Part shown: positions 24,842 to 33,162 of the stretch, one piece after another
How positions within the stretch are numbered: the stretch's first letter is position 1
Layout of the letters: the number at the start of each line of letters is the position of its first letter
DNA from: Streptomyces zagrosensis
Lineage (GTDB): Bacteria > Actinomycetota > Actinomycetes > Streptomycetales > Streptomycetaceae
NCBI RefSeq assembly: GCF_014203645.1
Contig: NZ_JACHJL010000003.1
Location: 471,031 to 535,030, forward strand
Direction of reading: 5' to 3'
DNA length: 64,000 nucleotides
Notes under the pieces: model-generated
What the model was told of the DNA's origin: nothing
The model's database searches: none
Seen by the model: the letters and a program-made list of their open reading frames with translations, nothing else
Program-made: the position numbers and the translations under genes

Positions 24842-26221
24842 ATGTCCACCTCGGAGCCCGTAGGACGCGTCAGCGCGCCGGGCACAAGTACGACGGCCGA
24901 GGGCCGCGACGCAGGCCGACCCGGTGGCGGCCGGGTGCTTGCGGTGATCCCCGCACGGGGCGGCTCAAAGGGCGTGCCCGCCAAGAACCTCGCCGCGGTC
25001 GGCGGGGTGCCCCTGGTGGCCCGCGCGATCCGTGAGTGCCGGGCAAGCCGCTTGGTCACCGACGTCGTGGTCTCCACCGATGACCCGAGCATCGCCGCCG
25101 CCGCCCGCGGCGCCGGCGCCGACGTCGTCCAGCGGCCCACCGCCATCGCGGGCGACACCGCCACCAGCGAGGCGGCCGTCCTGCACGCCATGGACGCGCA
25201 CGAGACGGCGCACGACGGCGCAGGGAGCGTCGGTGTGGTGCTTCTCGTGCAGTGCACGAGCCCCTTCATCACCCGCGAAGACATCGACGGCGTCGTCGGC
25301 GCCATCCTCACGGACGGCGCCGACACCGCGCTGACCGTCGCGCCTTTTCACGGCTTCGTCTGGCGCGATGCCGACGATGACGCGCCTCTGGTCAACGCTG
25401 CGAACGCTGCCCGCGGTGCCGATGGCACAGTGGGCGCGCCGAGTGCGGTGGGTGGCGGTGTCAGCGGCGGCTTCGGCGTCAACCACGACAAGTCGTTCCG
25501 GCCGCGCCGCCAGGACCGGCCGCAGGACCTGCTGGAGACCGGCGCCGCGTACGCCATGCGCGCCGATGGCTTCCGCGACCACCAGCACCGCTTCTTCGGC
25601 CACACCGCGCTGGTACGCACCGACGCCGCGCGGGTCCTGGAGATCGACGACCCGCACGACCTGGAGCGTGCCCGCGTTCTCGCGCCGCTCCTGGACGGCC
25701 CCGCGCCGCAGGCCGGTACCGGTTACGTCCAAACCCACCTGCCCACCCGCGAGGACATCGACGCGGTGGTCATCGACTTCGACGGCACCCAGACGGACGA
25801 CAAGGTGCTGATCGACTCCGAAGGACGCGAACTCGTCGCCGTACACCGCGGCGACGGTCTTGGCATCGCAGCGATGCGCCGCTCCGGCATCCCGCTGCTG
25901 ATCCTGTCCACGGAGCAGAACCCGGTCGTCGCCGCACGGGCCCGCAAGTTGCAGGTCCCCGTGCTGCATGGCATCGACCGTAAGGACCTCGCACTGAAGC
26001 AGTGGTGCGAGGAGCAGGGCATCGCGCCTGAGCGCGTGCTCTATGTCGGCAACGACGTCAACGACCTCCCGTGCTTTGGCCTAGTCGGCTGGCCCGTGGC
26101 GGTCGCAGGTGCGCACGACGTCGTACGTGGCGCCGCACGCGCGGTCACCTCCACCCCCGGAGGAGACGGCGCGATCCGCGAGATCGCCTCGTGGATTCTT
26201 GGAAAGGAACTGTCTTCATGA
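24842..26221 (+). CDS. neuA: Fused CMP-nonulosonate synthetase and KdsC-like HAD phosphatase
   Basis: 459 residues from ATG 24842 (AGGAG 6 bp upstream). An in-frame GTG at 24629 would add 71 low-complexity residues. The N-terminal cytidylyltransferase domain has 'VIPARGGSKGVPAKNL' (CTP site) and 'VLLVQCTSPFITREDI'. An Ala/Gly-rich insert lies at about residues 185-215. The C-terminal ~155 residues form a HAD domain: 'VVIDFDGTQTDD', 'PLLILSTEQN' and 'YVGNDVNDLPCFG', with the nucleophile and metal Asp residues present. The same order of domains occurs in animal CMAS. It likely removes the 9-phosphate and activates the sugar. The stop overlaps the next gene by ATGA. Confidence 0.9.
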   Translation: MSTSEPVGRVSAPGTSTTAEGRDAGRPGGGRVLAVIPARGGSKGVPAKNLAAVGGVPLVARAIRECRASRLVTDVVVSTDDPSIAAAARGAGADVVQRPTAIAGDTATSEAAVLHAMDAHETAHDGAGSVGVVLLVQCTSPFITREDIDGVVGAILTDGADTALTVAPFHGFVWRDADDDAPLVNAANAARGADGTVGAPSAVGGGVSGGFGVNHDKSFRPRRQDRPQDLLETGAAYAMRADGFRDHQHRFFGHTALVRTDAARVLEIDDPHDLERARVLAPLLDGPAPQAGTGYVQTHLPTREDIDAVVIDFDGTQTDDKVLIDSEGRELVAVHRGDGLGIAAMRRSGIPLLILSTEQNPVVAARARKLQVPVLHGIDRKDLALKQWCEEQGIAPERVLYVGNDVNDLPCFGLVGWPVAVAGAHDVVRGAARAVTSTPGGDGAIREIASWILGKELSS

Positions 26222-27141
26222 GCTCCACCCGCCTCCGCACCCTCGGCGCCAAGACCGCGGGGCCCGGCCAGCCGGTTTACATCACCGGTGAAATCGGCAT
26301 CAACCACAACGGTGACCTGGAAAACGCGTTCAAGCTGATCGACGCCGCCGCCGACGCGGGCTGCGACGCGGTCAAGTTCCAAAAGCGCACCCCGGAGATC
26401 TGCACCCCGCGCGACCAGTGGGACATCGAGCGCGACACCCCCTGGGGCCGGATGACGTACATCGACTACCGGCACCGCGTCGAGTTCGGCGAGGACGACT
26501 ACCGCAAGATCGCTGAGCACTGCAAGAAGCGCAGCATCGACTGGTTCGCGTCCCCGTGGGACACCGAGGCCGTCGCCTTCCTGGAGAAGTTCGACGTCCC
26601 GGCGCACAAGGTGGCCTCCGCGTCGCTGACCGATGATGAGCTGCTGCGTGCGCTGCGCGCCACAGGGCGCACGGTCATCCTGTCTACGGGCATGTCCACG
26701 CCGCGGCAGATCCGGCACGCGGTCGAGGTGCTGGGCAGCGACAACATCCTGCTGTGCCACGCCACCTCCACCTACCCGGCCAAGGCCGAGGAGTTGAACC
26801 TGCGGGTCATCAACACCCTTCAGGCCGAGTACCCGAACGTGCCGATCGGCTACTCCGGCCACGAGACCGGTCTCCAGACCACCCTCGCGGCCGTCGCGCT
26901 CGGTGCCGCCTTCGTCGAGCGTCACATCACCTTGGACCGCGCCATGTGGGGCTCCGACCAGGCCGCCTCCGTGGAGCCGCAGGGCCTACAGCGCCTGGTC
27001 CGCGACATCCGCACCATCGAGGACTCGCTCGGTGACGGCGTCAAGAAGGTGTACGAGAGCGAGCTCGGCCCGATGAAGAAGCTTCGTCGGGTGGCGGGCG
27101 TCGTTGCTGAGGGCGGGGACCGCGAGCCCGCGGCTGTCTGA
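26218..27141 (+). CDS. neuB: NeuB-type nonulosonic acid synthase lacking the SAF domain
   Basis: 307 residues from ATG 26218, overlapping neuA. The TIM barrel is complete: 'ITGEIGINHNGDLENAFKLI' (metal/PEP site), 'DAVKFQKRTPEI', 'ILSTGMSTPRQI', 'LCHATSTYPAK', 'IGYSGHETG' and 'VERHITLDR'. Classical NeuB has ~345 residues with a C-terminal antifreeze-like (SAF) domain that closes the partner active site; this protein stops right after the barrel. It condenses PEP with a mannose-type sugar. With no epimerase nearby, mannose 6-phosphate to Kdn 9-phosphate is the inferred reaction. Confidence 0.9.
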   Translation: MSSTRLRTLGAKTAGPGQPVYITGEIGINHNGDLENAFKLIDAAADAGCDAVKFQKRTPEICTPRDQWDIERDTPWGRMTYIDYRHRVEFGEDDYRKIAEHCKKRSIDWFASPWDTEAVAFLEKFDVPAHKVASASLTDDELLRALRATGRTVILSTGMSTPRQIRHAVEVLGSDNILLCHATSTYPAKAEELNLRVINTLQAEYPNVPIGYSGHETGLQTTLAAVALGAAFVERHITLDRAMWGSDQAASVEPQGLQRLVRDIRTIEDSLGDGVKKVYESELGPMKKLRRVAGVVAEGGDREPAAV

Positions 27142-27261
27142 CCCGTGTCCGCGGGCCGTGGGCACGCCGCGCCGCCTTCCGGGCCAGGCACCCGGCAACT
27201 CCCGTCGGCTGTGCGGCCTTGTCGCGAGGATGAGACCGCCGAGAGCGTGAGGTAGACCTCA

Positions 27262-28704
27262 GTGAGCTCAACCACAGGGCCGGTTGGCCCTGTCCCGGAC
27301 GCGGCCTCCACCTCCGGTGGGGCCGGGTCCGAACGCCGCGTCCGGGCGCTGCCCCGGCGCGGCGTGTCCAGCCAGGACAACCACCAGGGCGGCACGCTCG
27401 CCTTTGTGGAGAGCCCGGTGCAGTTGCTGAATGTGCTGGAGTGGGCTTACGCCGACGCGCTTTGTGCGTCGGAGGGCACAGGCGCGCTTTGTGCGTCGGA
27501 GGGCACAGGCGCGCCTCGCGTATCGGGCGGCCCGCCCGCGCTTCCCGCATCGGAGAGTGCAGCCGCGTTCGGCGCGTCGGAAGGTGTCGTCGCGCGCCAC
27601 GCGTCGCTCGACACGGTGTCGCTGCGCGCGGCGGGGGGCGTGGCCGACATCGGCGCTGCGCCCGTATCCAGTGGTACGGCAGGGCCCGGCGGCTCGGCGG
27701 GCGCCGGCGGTGTGGAGGGTACCGGCGTTGGGGCGTCGGACGATCTCACCGTGATCGTGCTCTCGCCGCATGACCCCATGACCCGTGGCCAGCTCCGCCG
27801 TATGGCGGAGCTGGCCAGGGAAGAGGGGGTAACCGTGCGCTGGGAGGAGGCGCGGGGTGGCGCGAGTGCGCCGCTGCGTACCATCGGGGGCCTTGCGTCG
27901 ATGTTGCGCGCCGCGCGGCGGATCGTCATCGGCGATCCGTTCTCCCGTTACGTACAACTGTTGTTGGCCATGGCCAAGGCCCGCGACCTGATCGTGGTGG
28001 ACGATGGCACCGCCACGATGGAGTTCATTTCCCAACTGGCGCGGGGCGAACGGTTGGTGCGCTGGCATCGGCGTGGCAGCCGTGGCCCGCGTGACCTGAT
28101 CTTCGCGCCGGTGTCGGCGAATGCGCGGCGTCGGTTGACCCCGGGGGAGGGGCGGCGCGTTGAGGTCTTCAGCTCGATGCCGGTGGAGCCGCCGCCCGGT
28201 GTCACCGTGACGGCCAACACGTTCGCCTGGACTCGGGCCCGCTTCGGTCCGCCTCGGCTGACGGGCGGCACCGACCTGGTGGGCACCTCGTTGGTGGAAA
28301 CCGGTGTGGTGGATCTGGAGCGGTATCTGGAAGCGGTCACGGGGCTGACCCGTGAGCATGGGGCGACCCGCTACTTCGCGCATCGTAAGGAGAGCCCCGA
28401 CAAGCTGCACCGGATCAGTACCGAAGTGGGCCTGGAGATCGTGCGGCCCGACCTGCCGCTTGAGTTGATCGCGCGGCGCGGTCCCATAGGGCGGACGATC
28501 TTGAGTTTTCCCTCTACGGTCGTGCACACGCTGCCGCTTGCCCTCGTCGGTACCGGCATCAAGGTTGCAGTGTGTGACGTCGATCCGGCGTGGCTCACCT
28601 CCCACGCCTCACCGAACGCCCAGGGGTTTTTGTCCGGCGTCACGGGCACCGCCCGCGACGTGCAGCGACTTCCGTACGCGCCGACTTCGCCCGGCCGACC
28701 ATAG
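27262..28704 (+). CDS. GT52/sialyltransferase-like protein with a repeat insertion
   Basis: 480 residues from GTG 27262. After ~35 variable residues comes 'LAFVESPVQLLNVLEWAYAD', the opening of LOS/CPS sialyltransferase-like (GT52) proteins. Residues ~65-155 are an Ala/Gly/Ser/Thr insert containing an exact 9-residue duplication. The fold resumes at 'LTVIVLSPHDPMTRGQLRRM', then 'IVVDDGTATMEF', 'RYFAHRKESPDKLHRI' and 'LSFPSTVVHTLPLAL', matching the donor-site Asp and HR/ST motifs. It is the last gene of the rightward unit and is followed by a strong hairpin. Likely role: transfer of the CMP-activated nonulosonate. Assignment rests on motifs and neighbours. Confidence 0.7.
   Translation: MSSTTGPVGPVPDAASTSGGAGSERRVRALPRRGVSSQDNHQGGTLAFVESPVQLLNVLEWAYADALCASEGTGALCASEGTGAPRVSGGPPALPASESAAAFGASEGVVARHASLDTVSLRAAGGVADIGAAPVSSGTAGPGGSAGAGGVEGTGVGASDDLTVIVLSPHDPMTRGQLRRMAELAREEGVTVRWEEARGGASAPLRTIGGLASMLRAARRIVIGDPFSRYVQLLLAMAKARDLIVVDDGTATMEFISQLARGERLVRWHRRGSRGPRDLIFAPVSANARRRLTPGEGRRVEVFSSMPVEPPPGVTVTANTFAWTRARFGPPRLTGGTDLVGTSLVETGVVDLERYLEAVTGLTREHGATRYFAHRKESPDKLHRISTEVGLEIVRPDLPLELIARRGPIGRTILSFPSTVVHTLPLALVGTGIKVAVCDVDPAWLTSHASPNAQGFLSGVTGTARDVQRLPYAPTSPGRP
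27457..27510. repeat. Exact 27-bp tandem duplication inside the GT52-like gene
   Basis: Units 27457-27483 and 27484-27510 are identical and in frame (ALCASEGTG twice). Identity at all 27 bases indicates a recent duplication. Confidence 0.9.
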
Positions 28705-28711
28705 GTACCCG

Positions 28712-28736
28712 GTCCGCTCACCGTCGGTGAGCGGAC
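28712..28736 (+). terminator. Hairpin terminator of the rightward glycopolymer unit
   Basis: GTCCGCTCACC (28712-28722) pairs perfectly with GGTGAGCGGAC (28726-28736) with a 3-nt loop, 8 bp after the GT52-like stop. Confidence 0.85.
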
Positions 28737-28883
28737 TCCCCTCGGTGCGGCAGGTATAAATGTCCCCCCTACCCGTTTGGGGCGCTGCTCATGCGGCGAG
28801 CGGCCCGTTTTTCTTCCCCTAACGGGCTGAACTTTTGTTGATCGACGCGCAGTTGCCCCAGGTGGCGTTTTACGCTTCACAGC

Positions 28884-30254
28884 GTGAACTCTGTGACGTC
28901 CCGCGATTACGAGCCCGAAGCCACCGCCGACGTGGAGCTGCCCGGTGTCACCGCCGAGGCTGAGCTGCCCGGCAGGCTGCCCGCCGAACTGCGCAGTGAA
29001 CTCATCGCGTTCCGGCGGGATTTGCACATGCATCCCGAGCTCGGCAACCGTGAGTTTCGTACCACCGCGGCCATCAAGGCCAGACTGGAGCGGGCCGGGC
29101 TCGCGCCACGCGTCCTCGCCACCGGCACCGGACTCGTCTGCGACATCGGTAGGCAACAGCCCGCCGATCGGGGCGAGCCGGGCGGCCGGGACGCGCGCGC
29201 CGCGTACGGCGATGGTTACCCCGGCAACGGCAACGGCAGCAGCGCCGATGGCGCAGGGGTACGCAGGGACGACGGGCGACCCTTCCTCGCCCTGCGGGCC
29301 GATATCGACGGGCTGCCGATCCCGGACACCAAGACCGCCGCGTACCGCTCGACCATCCCGGATCGCGCGCACGCCTGCGGCCACGATGTGCACACCACCG
29401 TCGTACTCGGCGCCGGCCTGGTGCTCGCGGAGTTGGCCCGGGCGGGCAAGCTGCCGCACCCGGTGCGGCTGATCTTCCAGCCCGCCGAGGAGGTGCTGCC
29501 CGGTGGGGCTGCCGACGCCATCGAAGACGGCGTGCTCGACGGGGTCGGGCGGATCATCGCCGTGCACTGCGACCCGCGCGTGGACGTGGGGCGGCTGGGG
29601 TTGCGGGTAGGGCCCATCACCTCCGCCTGTGACCGCCTTGAGGTCACCTTGAACGGTGCCGGTGGGCACACTGCCCGGCCGCATCTGACCACCGACCTGG
29701 TCACCGCCGTGGCCAAGGTCGCCACCGAGGTGCCCGCGCTGCTCGGCCGCCGGATGGACGCCCGCTCCGGGCTCGCCCTGACCTGGGGCCGGATCACCTC
29801 GGGCCACGCCTGCAACGTCATCCCGCAGCAGGCCGAGCTGTCCGGCACCGTGCGCTGCCTCGACCTGCCCGGCTGGCGCTCCGCACCGGACCTGGTGCAC
29901 GCCGCGATCGAGGAGGTCGCCGCGCTGCACCGGGCGAAGTTCGAGATCAACTACATCCGCGGGGTGCCGCCGGTCGTCAATGAGTCGGACGCCACCGAGC
30001 TGCTGCGGAGCGCGATGGCGGCCCGCCGCGGCCCGCAGTCCATCGAGGACACCGAACAAAGCCTTGGCGGCGAGGACTTCTCGTGGTACTTGGAACAGGT
30101 GCCGGGCGCGATGGCCAGGCTCGGGGTGCGCCAGGTCGGCGACACCGCCCGACGCGATCTGCACTGCGGGGACTTCGATGTGGACGAAGAGGCCATTGAG
30201 GTGGGGGTGGAACTCTTCACGGCTGCCGCTTTGCTCGATCGCAATCTTCCGTAG
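28884..30254 (+). CDS. M20-family amidohydrolase (N-acyl-amino-acid / IAA-conjugate type)
   Basis: 456 residues from GTG 28884. M20D motifs: 'FRRDLHMHPELGNREFRTTA', 'LALRADIDGLPI', 'HACGHDVHTTVVLGAG', 'LIFQPAEEVLPGGA', 'GAGGHTARPHLTTD' and the late 'LGGEDFSWYLEQVPGAM'. Metal ligands (Cys/His of CGHD, Glu-Glu of PAEE, His) are present. A ~35-residue Gly/Asp/Asn-rich insert at about residues 90-130 interrupts the N-terminal domain. The enzyme removes acyl groups from amino-acid or peptide conjugates in the cytoplasm. It stands alone between the glycopolymer cluster and the nucleoside importer. Confidence 0.88.
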   Translation: MNSVTSRDYEPEATADVELPGVTAEAELPGRLPAELRSELIAFRRDLHMHPELGNREFRTTAAIKARLERAGLAPRVLATGTGLVCDIGRQQPADRGEPGGRDARAAYGDGYPGNGNGSSADGAGVRRDDGRPFLALRADIDGLPIPDTKTAAYRSTIPDRAHACGHDVHTTVVLGAGLVLAELARAGKLPHPVRLIFQPAEEVLPGGAADAIEDGVLDGVGRIIAVHCDPRVDVGRLGLRVGPITSACDRLEVTLNGAGGHTARPHLTTDLVTAVAKVATEVPALLGRRMDARSGLALTWGRITSGHACNVIPQQAELSGTVRCLDLPGWRSAPDLVHAAIEEVAALHRAKFEINYIRGVPPVVNESDATELLRSAMAARRGPQSIEDTEQSLGGEDFSWYLEQVPGAMARLGVRQVGDTARRDLHCGDFDVDEEAIEVGVELFTAAALLDRNLP

Positions 30255-30320
30255 ACACAACCGTCACAGCACGTTCGCGACGATCCGATAACGTCTCGCC
30301 GGCACCCCTTTTCCGTGGTT

Positions 30321-30332
30321 CTACGCGCGTTA
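30321..30332 (+). promoter_or_regulatory. Nucleoside-regulon palindrome, 10/12 match, upstream of the BMP importer
   Basis: CTACGCGCGTTA matches the first ten bases of CTACGCGCGTAG found before add, deoC and the purine phosphorylase gene. A candidate -10 (TACGAT, 30331-30336) overlaps its right edge, and the importer start lies 52 bp further. Confidence 0.65.
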
Positions 30333-30384
30333 CGATGCGGCGGAATCAGCGCCGTACGTGGCGCTTCGAGTGAAGGGGACCCTC

Positions 30385-31419
30385 GTGCGCCGGGTATCCA
30401 AGATCGCCGTCGCGGGCATCGCTACCGCGGCTCTCGCGTTCTCCGCCACCGCGTGTGGCAGCAGTTCGGGTGAAGGAGACAAGGACAAGGGCATCGGCCT
30501 GGCCTACGACGTGGGCGGCCGGGGCGACCACTCCTTCAACGACTCGGCCGCCAAGGGCCTCGACAAGGCCAAGAAGGACCTCAAGGTGGGCGGCAAGGAG
30601 ATGACCGCCAAGAACACCGACACCGAGGCCGACCGCTACCAAAAGCTCGCCGACCTCGCGGATGCCGGCTACAACCCGGTCGTCGGCGTCGGCTACGCGT
30701 ACACCCCCTCGCTCGCCAAGGCCGCCAAGAAGTACAAGGACACCGACTTCGCCATCGTGGACTCGGTGGTCGAGGCGAAGAACGTCACCAGCCTGGTCTC
30801 CGCCGAACACGAGGGCTCCTACCTGGCCGGCGTCGCCGCCGCGCTGAAGAGCAAGTCCGGCAAGGTCGGCTTCATCGGCGGCACCAACAGCGCGCTGATC
30901 AAGAAGTTCGCCGCCGGCTACGTCCAGGGCGTCAAGGCCACCAAGCCGAAGGCCACCGTGGACGTCCAGTGGGTCACCCCGGGCAGCACCGATGGCTTCG
31001 CCCTGCCCGACCGCGGCAAGGACATCGCCGAGGGCATGCTCGACAAGAACATCGACGTCATCTACTCGGCGGCGGGCGGCTCCGGCGCGGGCGCGATCGA
31101 GGCGACCGCCAAGAAGAAGGGCACCTGGTCGATCGGCGTCGATGGCGACCAGTATTACGAGCAGGGCCTGGCCAACTACAAGAACTCCATCTTGACCTCG
31201 GTGGTGAAGAACGTGGACGGCTCGGTCTACGACTTCATCACGAGCGTCCTGAAGGACAAGAAGCCGATGACCGGGGTCCAGACGTACGACCTCAAGCAGG
31301 GCGGGGTCTCGCTCTCGTACTCCGGCGGCTTCCTCGACGACATCAAGCCGAAGATCGAAGAGGCCAAGAAGAAGATCATCGCCGGCGACATCAAGGTGAC
31401 GTCCACCTACTCGGGCTGA
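30385..31419 (+). CDS. BMP-family nucleoside-binding lipoprotein of an ABC importer
   Basis: 344 residues from GTG 30385, chosen because AAGGGGAC lies 4-11 bp upstream. Lipobox 'FSATAC' with the modified Cys near residue 24. The mature protein opens 'IGLAYDVGGRGDHSFNDSA', the PnrA/BmpA signature (Gly-Asp plus Phe-Asn-Asp), and continues 'VVGVGYAYTPSLAKAA', 'VSAEHEGSYLAGVAAAL', 'GFIGGTNS' and 'SIGVDGDQYYEQG'. Family members bind purine and pyrimidine nucleosides outside the membrane. Downstream genes encode the ATPase, two permeases, cytidine deaminase and thymidine phosphorylase. Confidence 0.93.
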   Translation: MRRVSKIAVAGIATAALAFSATACGSSSGEGDKDKGIGLAYDVGGRGDHSFNDSAAKGLDKAKKDLKVGGKEMTAKNTDTEADRYQKLADLADAGYNPVVGVGYAYTPSLAKAAKKYKDTDFAIVDSVVEAKNVTSLVSAEHEGSYLAGVAAALKSKSGKVGFIGGTNSALIKKFAAGYVQGVKATKPKATVDVQWVTPGSTDGFALPDRGKDIAEGMLDKNIDVIYSAAGGSGAGAIEATAKKKGTWSIGVDGDQYYEQGLANYKNSILTSVVKNVDGSVYDFITSVLKDKKPMTGVQTYDLKQGGVSLSYSGGFLDDIKPKIEEAKKKIIAGDIKVTSTYSG

Positions 31420-31449
31420 CCCACGCGCTGGCCGCGAGGCCGCTGCACC

Positions 31450-31486
31450 GGGCCCGGAGGCAGCCGCGCCGGCTGCCTGCGGGCCC
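31450..31486 (+). terminator. Intercistronic hairpin (attenuator) between binding protein and ATPase
   Basis: AGGCAGCC (31458-31465) pairs with GGCTGCCT (31471-31478), with flanking GGGCCC (31450-31455 / 31481-31486) extending the stem. It probably lowers expression of the downstream transporter genes relative to the abundant binding protein. Confidence 0.6.
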
Positions 31487-31560
31487 TCTCGCTGGGGCTG
31501 GGGCGTCTGACCCGGCACCTCCGGGCCCCCGTCACCACCCCACCTCTTCCAGGAGTCCCC

Positions 31561-33162
31561 ATCAAAGCCGCCAGCGCCCCCACGGGCGAGCCACCCGCAG
31601 GAGACGGGCCCCCCGTCGCCGTTGAACTCAAGGGGATCACCAAACGGTTCCCCGGAGTCGTCGCCAACCACGACATCGACATCTCGGTCCGTCGTGGCAC
31701 CGTGCACGCGCTCGTTGGCGAGAACGGCGCGGGCAAGTCAACGCTGATGAAGATCCTCTACGGGATGCTGCGCCCCGACGAAGGCACCATCGCGATCGAG
31801 GGCCACCCGGCGGCGCTGCACTCCCCGGGCGACGCCATCGCACGCGGCGTGGGCATGGTGCACCAACACTTCATGCTCGCCGACTACCTGACCGTCCTGG
31901 AGAACATCGTCCTGGGCGCGGAGAAGCTGCACGGCATCGGGGCCAAGGCGCGGGCGAGAGTACGGGAGATCTCCGACGCGTACGGGCTCAGGGTGCGGCC
32001 CGATGTGCTGGTCGAGGACCTCGGCGTAGCCGACCGGCAGCGGGTGGAGATCCTCAAGGTGCTCTACCGGGGCGCCCGCATCCTCATCCTCGACGAGCCG
32101 ACCGCGGTCCTGGTGCCGCAGGAGGTCGAGGCGCTCTTCGACAACCTGCGCGACCTCAAGGCCGAGGGCCTGACCGTCATCTTCATCTCGCACAAGCTGG
32201 GCGAAGTGCTCTCCGTCGCCGACGACATCACCGTCATCCGGCGTGGCACGACCGTCGCATCCGTCGTCCCCGCCGAAACCACCGCCAGGCACCTCGCGGA
32301 GCTGATGGTCGGCAGCGAACTGCCCTCACCCCAGACCCGCGAGTCCACCGTGACGGACATCGAGATGCTGCGCGTACGGTCGCTGCGGCTGACCGCCACC
32401 GACGTGGACGGCGTGGACCGTGCCGTACTCGACGGCATCGACCTCACCATCCACAAGGGTGAGATCCTGGGCATCGCCGGCGTCGAGGGCAACGGTCAGG
32501 CCGAACTGGTCGAGGCCATCATGGGCATGCGCGACCCCGACAGCGGCCAGCTCACCCTGGGCGGGCAGGACATCTCGCACGCCCCCACCCGCGCCCGCCG
32601 CGAAAGCGGCATCGGCTACATTCCCGAGGACCGGCACCGGCACGCGCTCCTCCTGGACGCGCCGCTGTGGGAGAACCGCATCCTCGGGCACGTCACCGAG
32701 CCGCCCAACAGCCGCGGGCACTTCCTCGACCCGGGCGCCGCGCGGCGCGACACCGAACGCATCGTCACCGAGTACGACGTGCGCACCCCCGGCATCGAGG
32801 TGACGGCGGCCTCGCTGTCCGGTGGCAACCAGCAAAAACTCATCGTCGGCCGGGAGATGAGCCATCTGCCCCGGCTGCTGATCGCCGCCCACCCCACGCG
32901 CGGCGTGGACGTCGGCGCGCAGGCCCAGATCTGGGACCAGATCCGCACGGCCCGCAGCGAAGGGCTCGCGGTGCTGCTGATCTCGGCCGACTTGGACGAG
33001 CTGATCGGCCTGTCCGACACGCTGCGGGTGATGTACCGGGGGCGGCTCGTCGCCGACGCCGACCCCGCGACCATCACTCCGCAGGAACTGGGCTCGGCGA
33101 TGACCGGTGCGGCCACCGGCCACCTGGAGCACCCCACCGACGCGCCGGGAGAGGGCCGATGA
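31561..33162 (+). CDS. ABC transporter ATPase of the nucleoside importer (two NBDs), apparent ATC start
   Basis: 533 residues if read from ATC 31561, which has AGGAG (31551-31555) at ideal distance. The first standard start in frame near it, GTG 31702, would cut the first strand of NBD1 ('VAVELKGITKRFPGVVANHD'). NBD1: Walker A 'GENGAGKST', signature region 'LGVADRQRVEILK', Walker B 'ILILDEPTAVL'. NBD2: degenerate Walker A 'GVEGNGQAEL', intact signature 'LSGGNQQK', 'HPTRGVDVG'. This tandem layout with a degenerate second P-loop is usual for BMP and sugar importers. The stop overlaps the next gene (ATGA). Confidence 0.9.
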   Translation: MKAASAPTGEPPAGDGPPVAVELKGITKRFPGVVANHDIDISVRRGTVHALVGENGAGKSTLMKILYGMLRPDEGTIAIEGHPAALHSPGDAIARGVGMVHQHFMLADYLTVLENIVLGAEKLHGIGAKARARVREISDAYGLRVRPDVLVEDLGVADRQRVEILKVLYRGARILILDEPTAVLVPQEVEALFDNLRDLKAEGLTVIFISHKLGEVLSVADDITVIRRGTTVASVVPAETTARHLAELMVGSELPSPQTRESTVTDIEMLRVRSLRLTATDVDGVDRAVLDGIDLTIHKGEILGIAGVEGNGQAELVEAIMGMRDPDSGQLTLGGQDISHAPTRARRESGIGYIPEDRHRHALLLDAPLWENRILGHVTEPPNSRGHFLDPGAARRDTERIVTEYDVRTPGIEVTAASLSGGNQQKLIVGREMSHLPRLLIAAHPTRGVDVGAQAQIWDQIRTARSEGLAVLLISADLDELIGLSDTLRVMYRGRLVADADPATITPQELGSAMTGAATGHLEHPTDAPGEGR

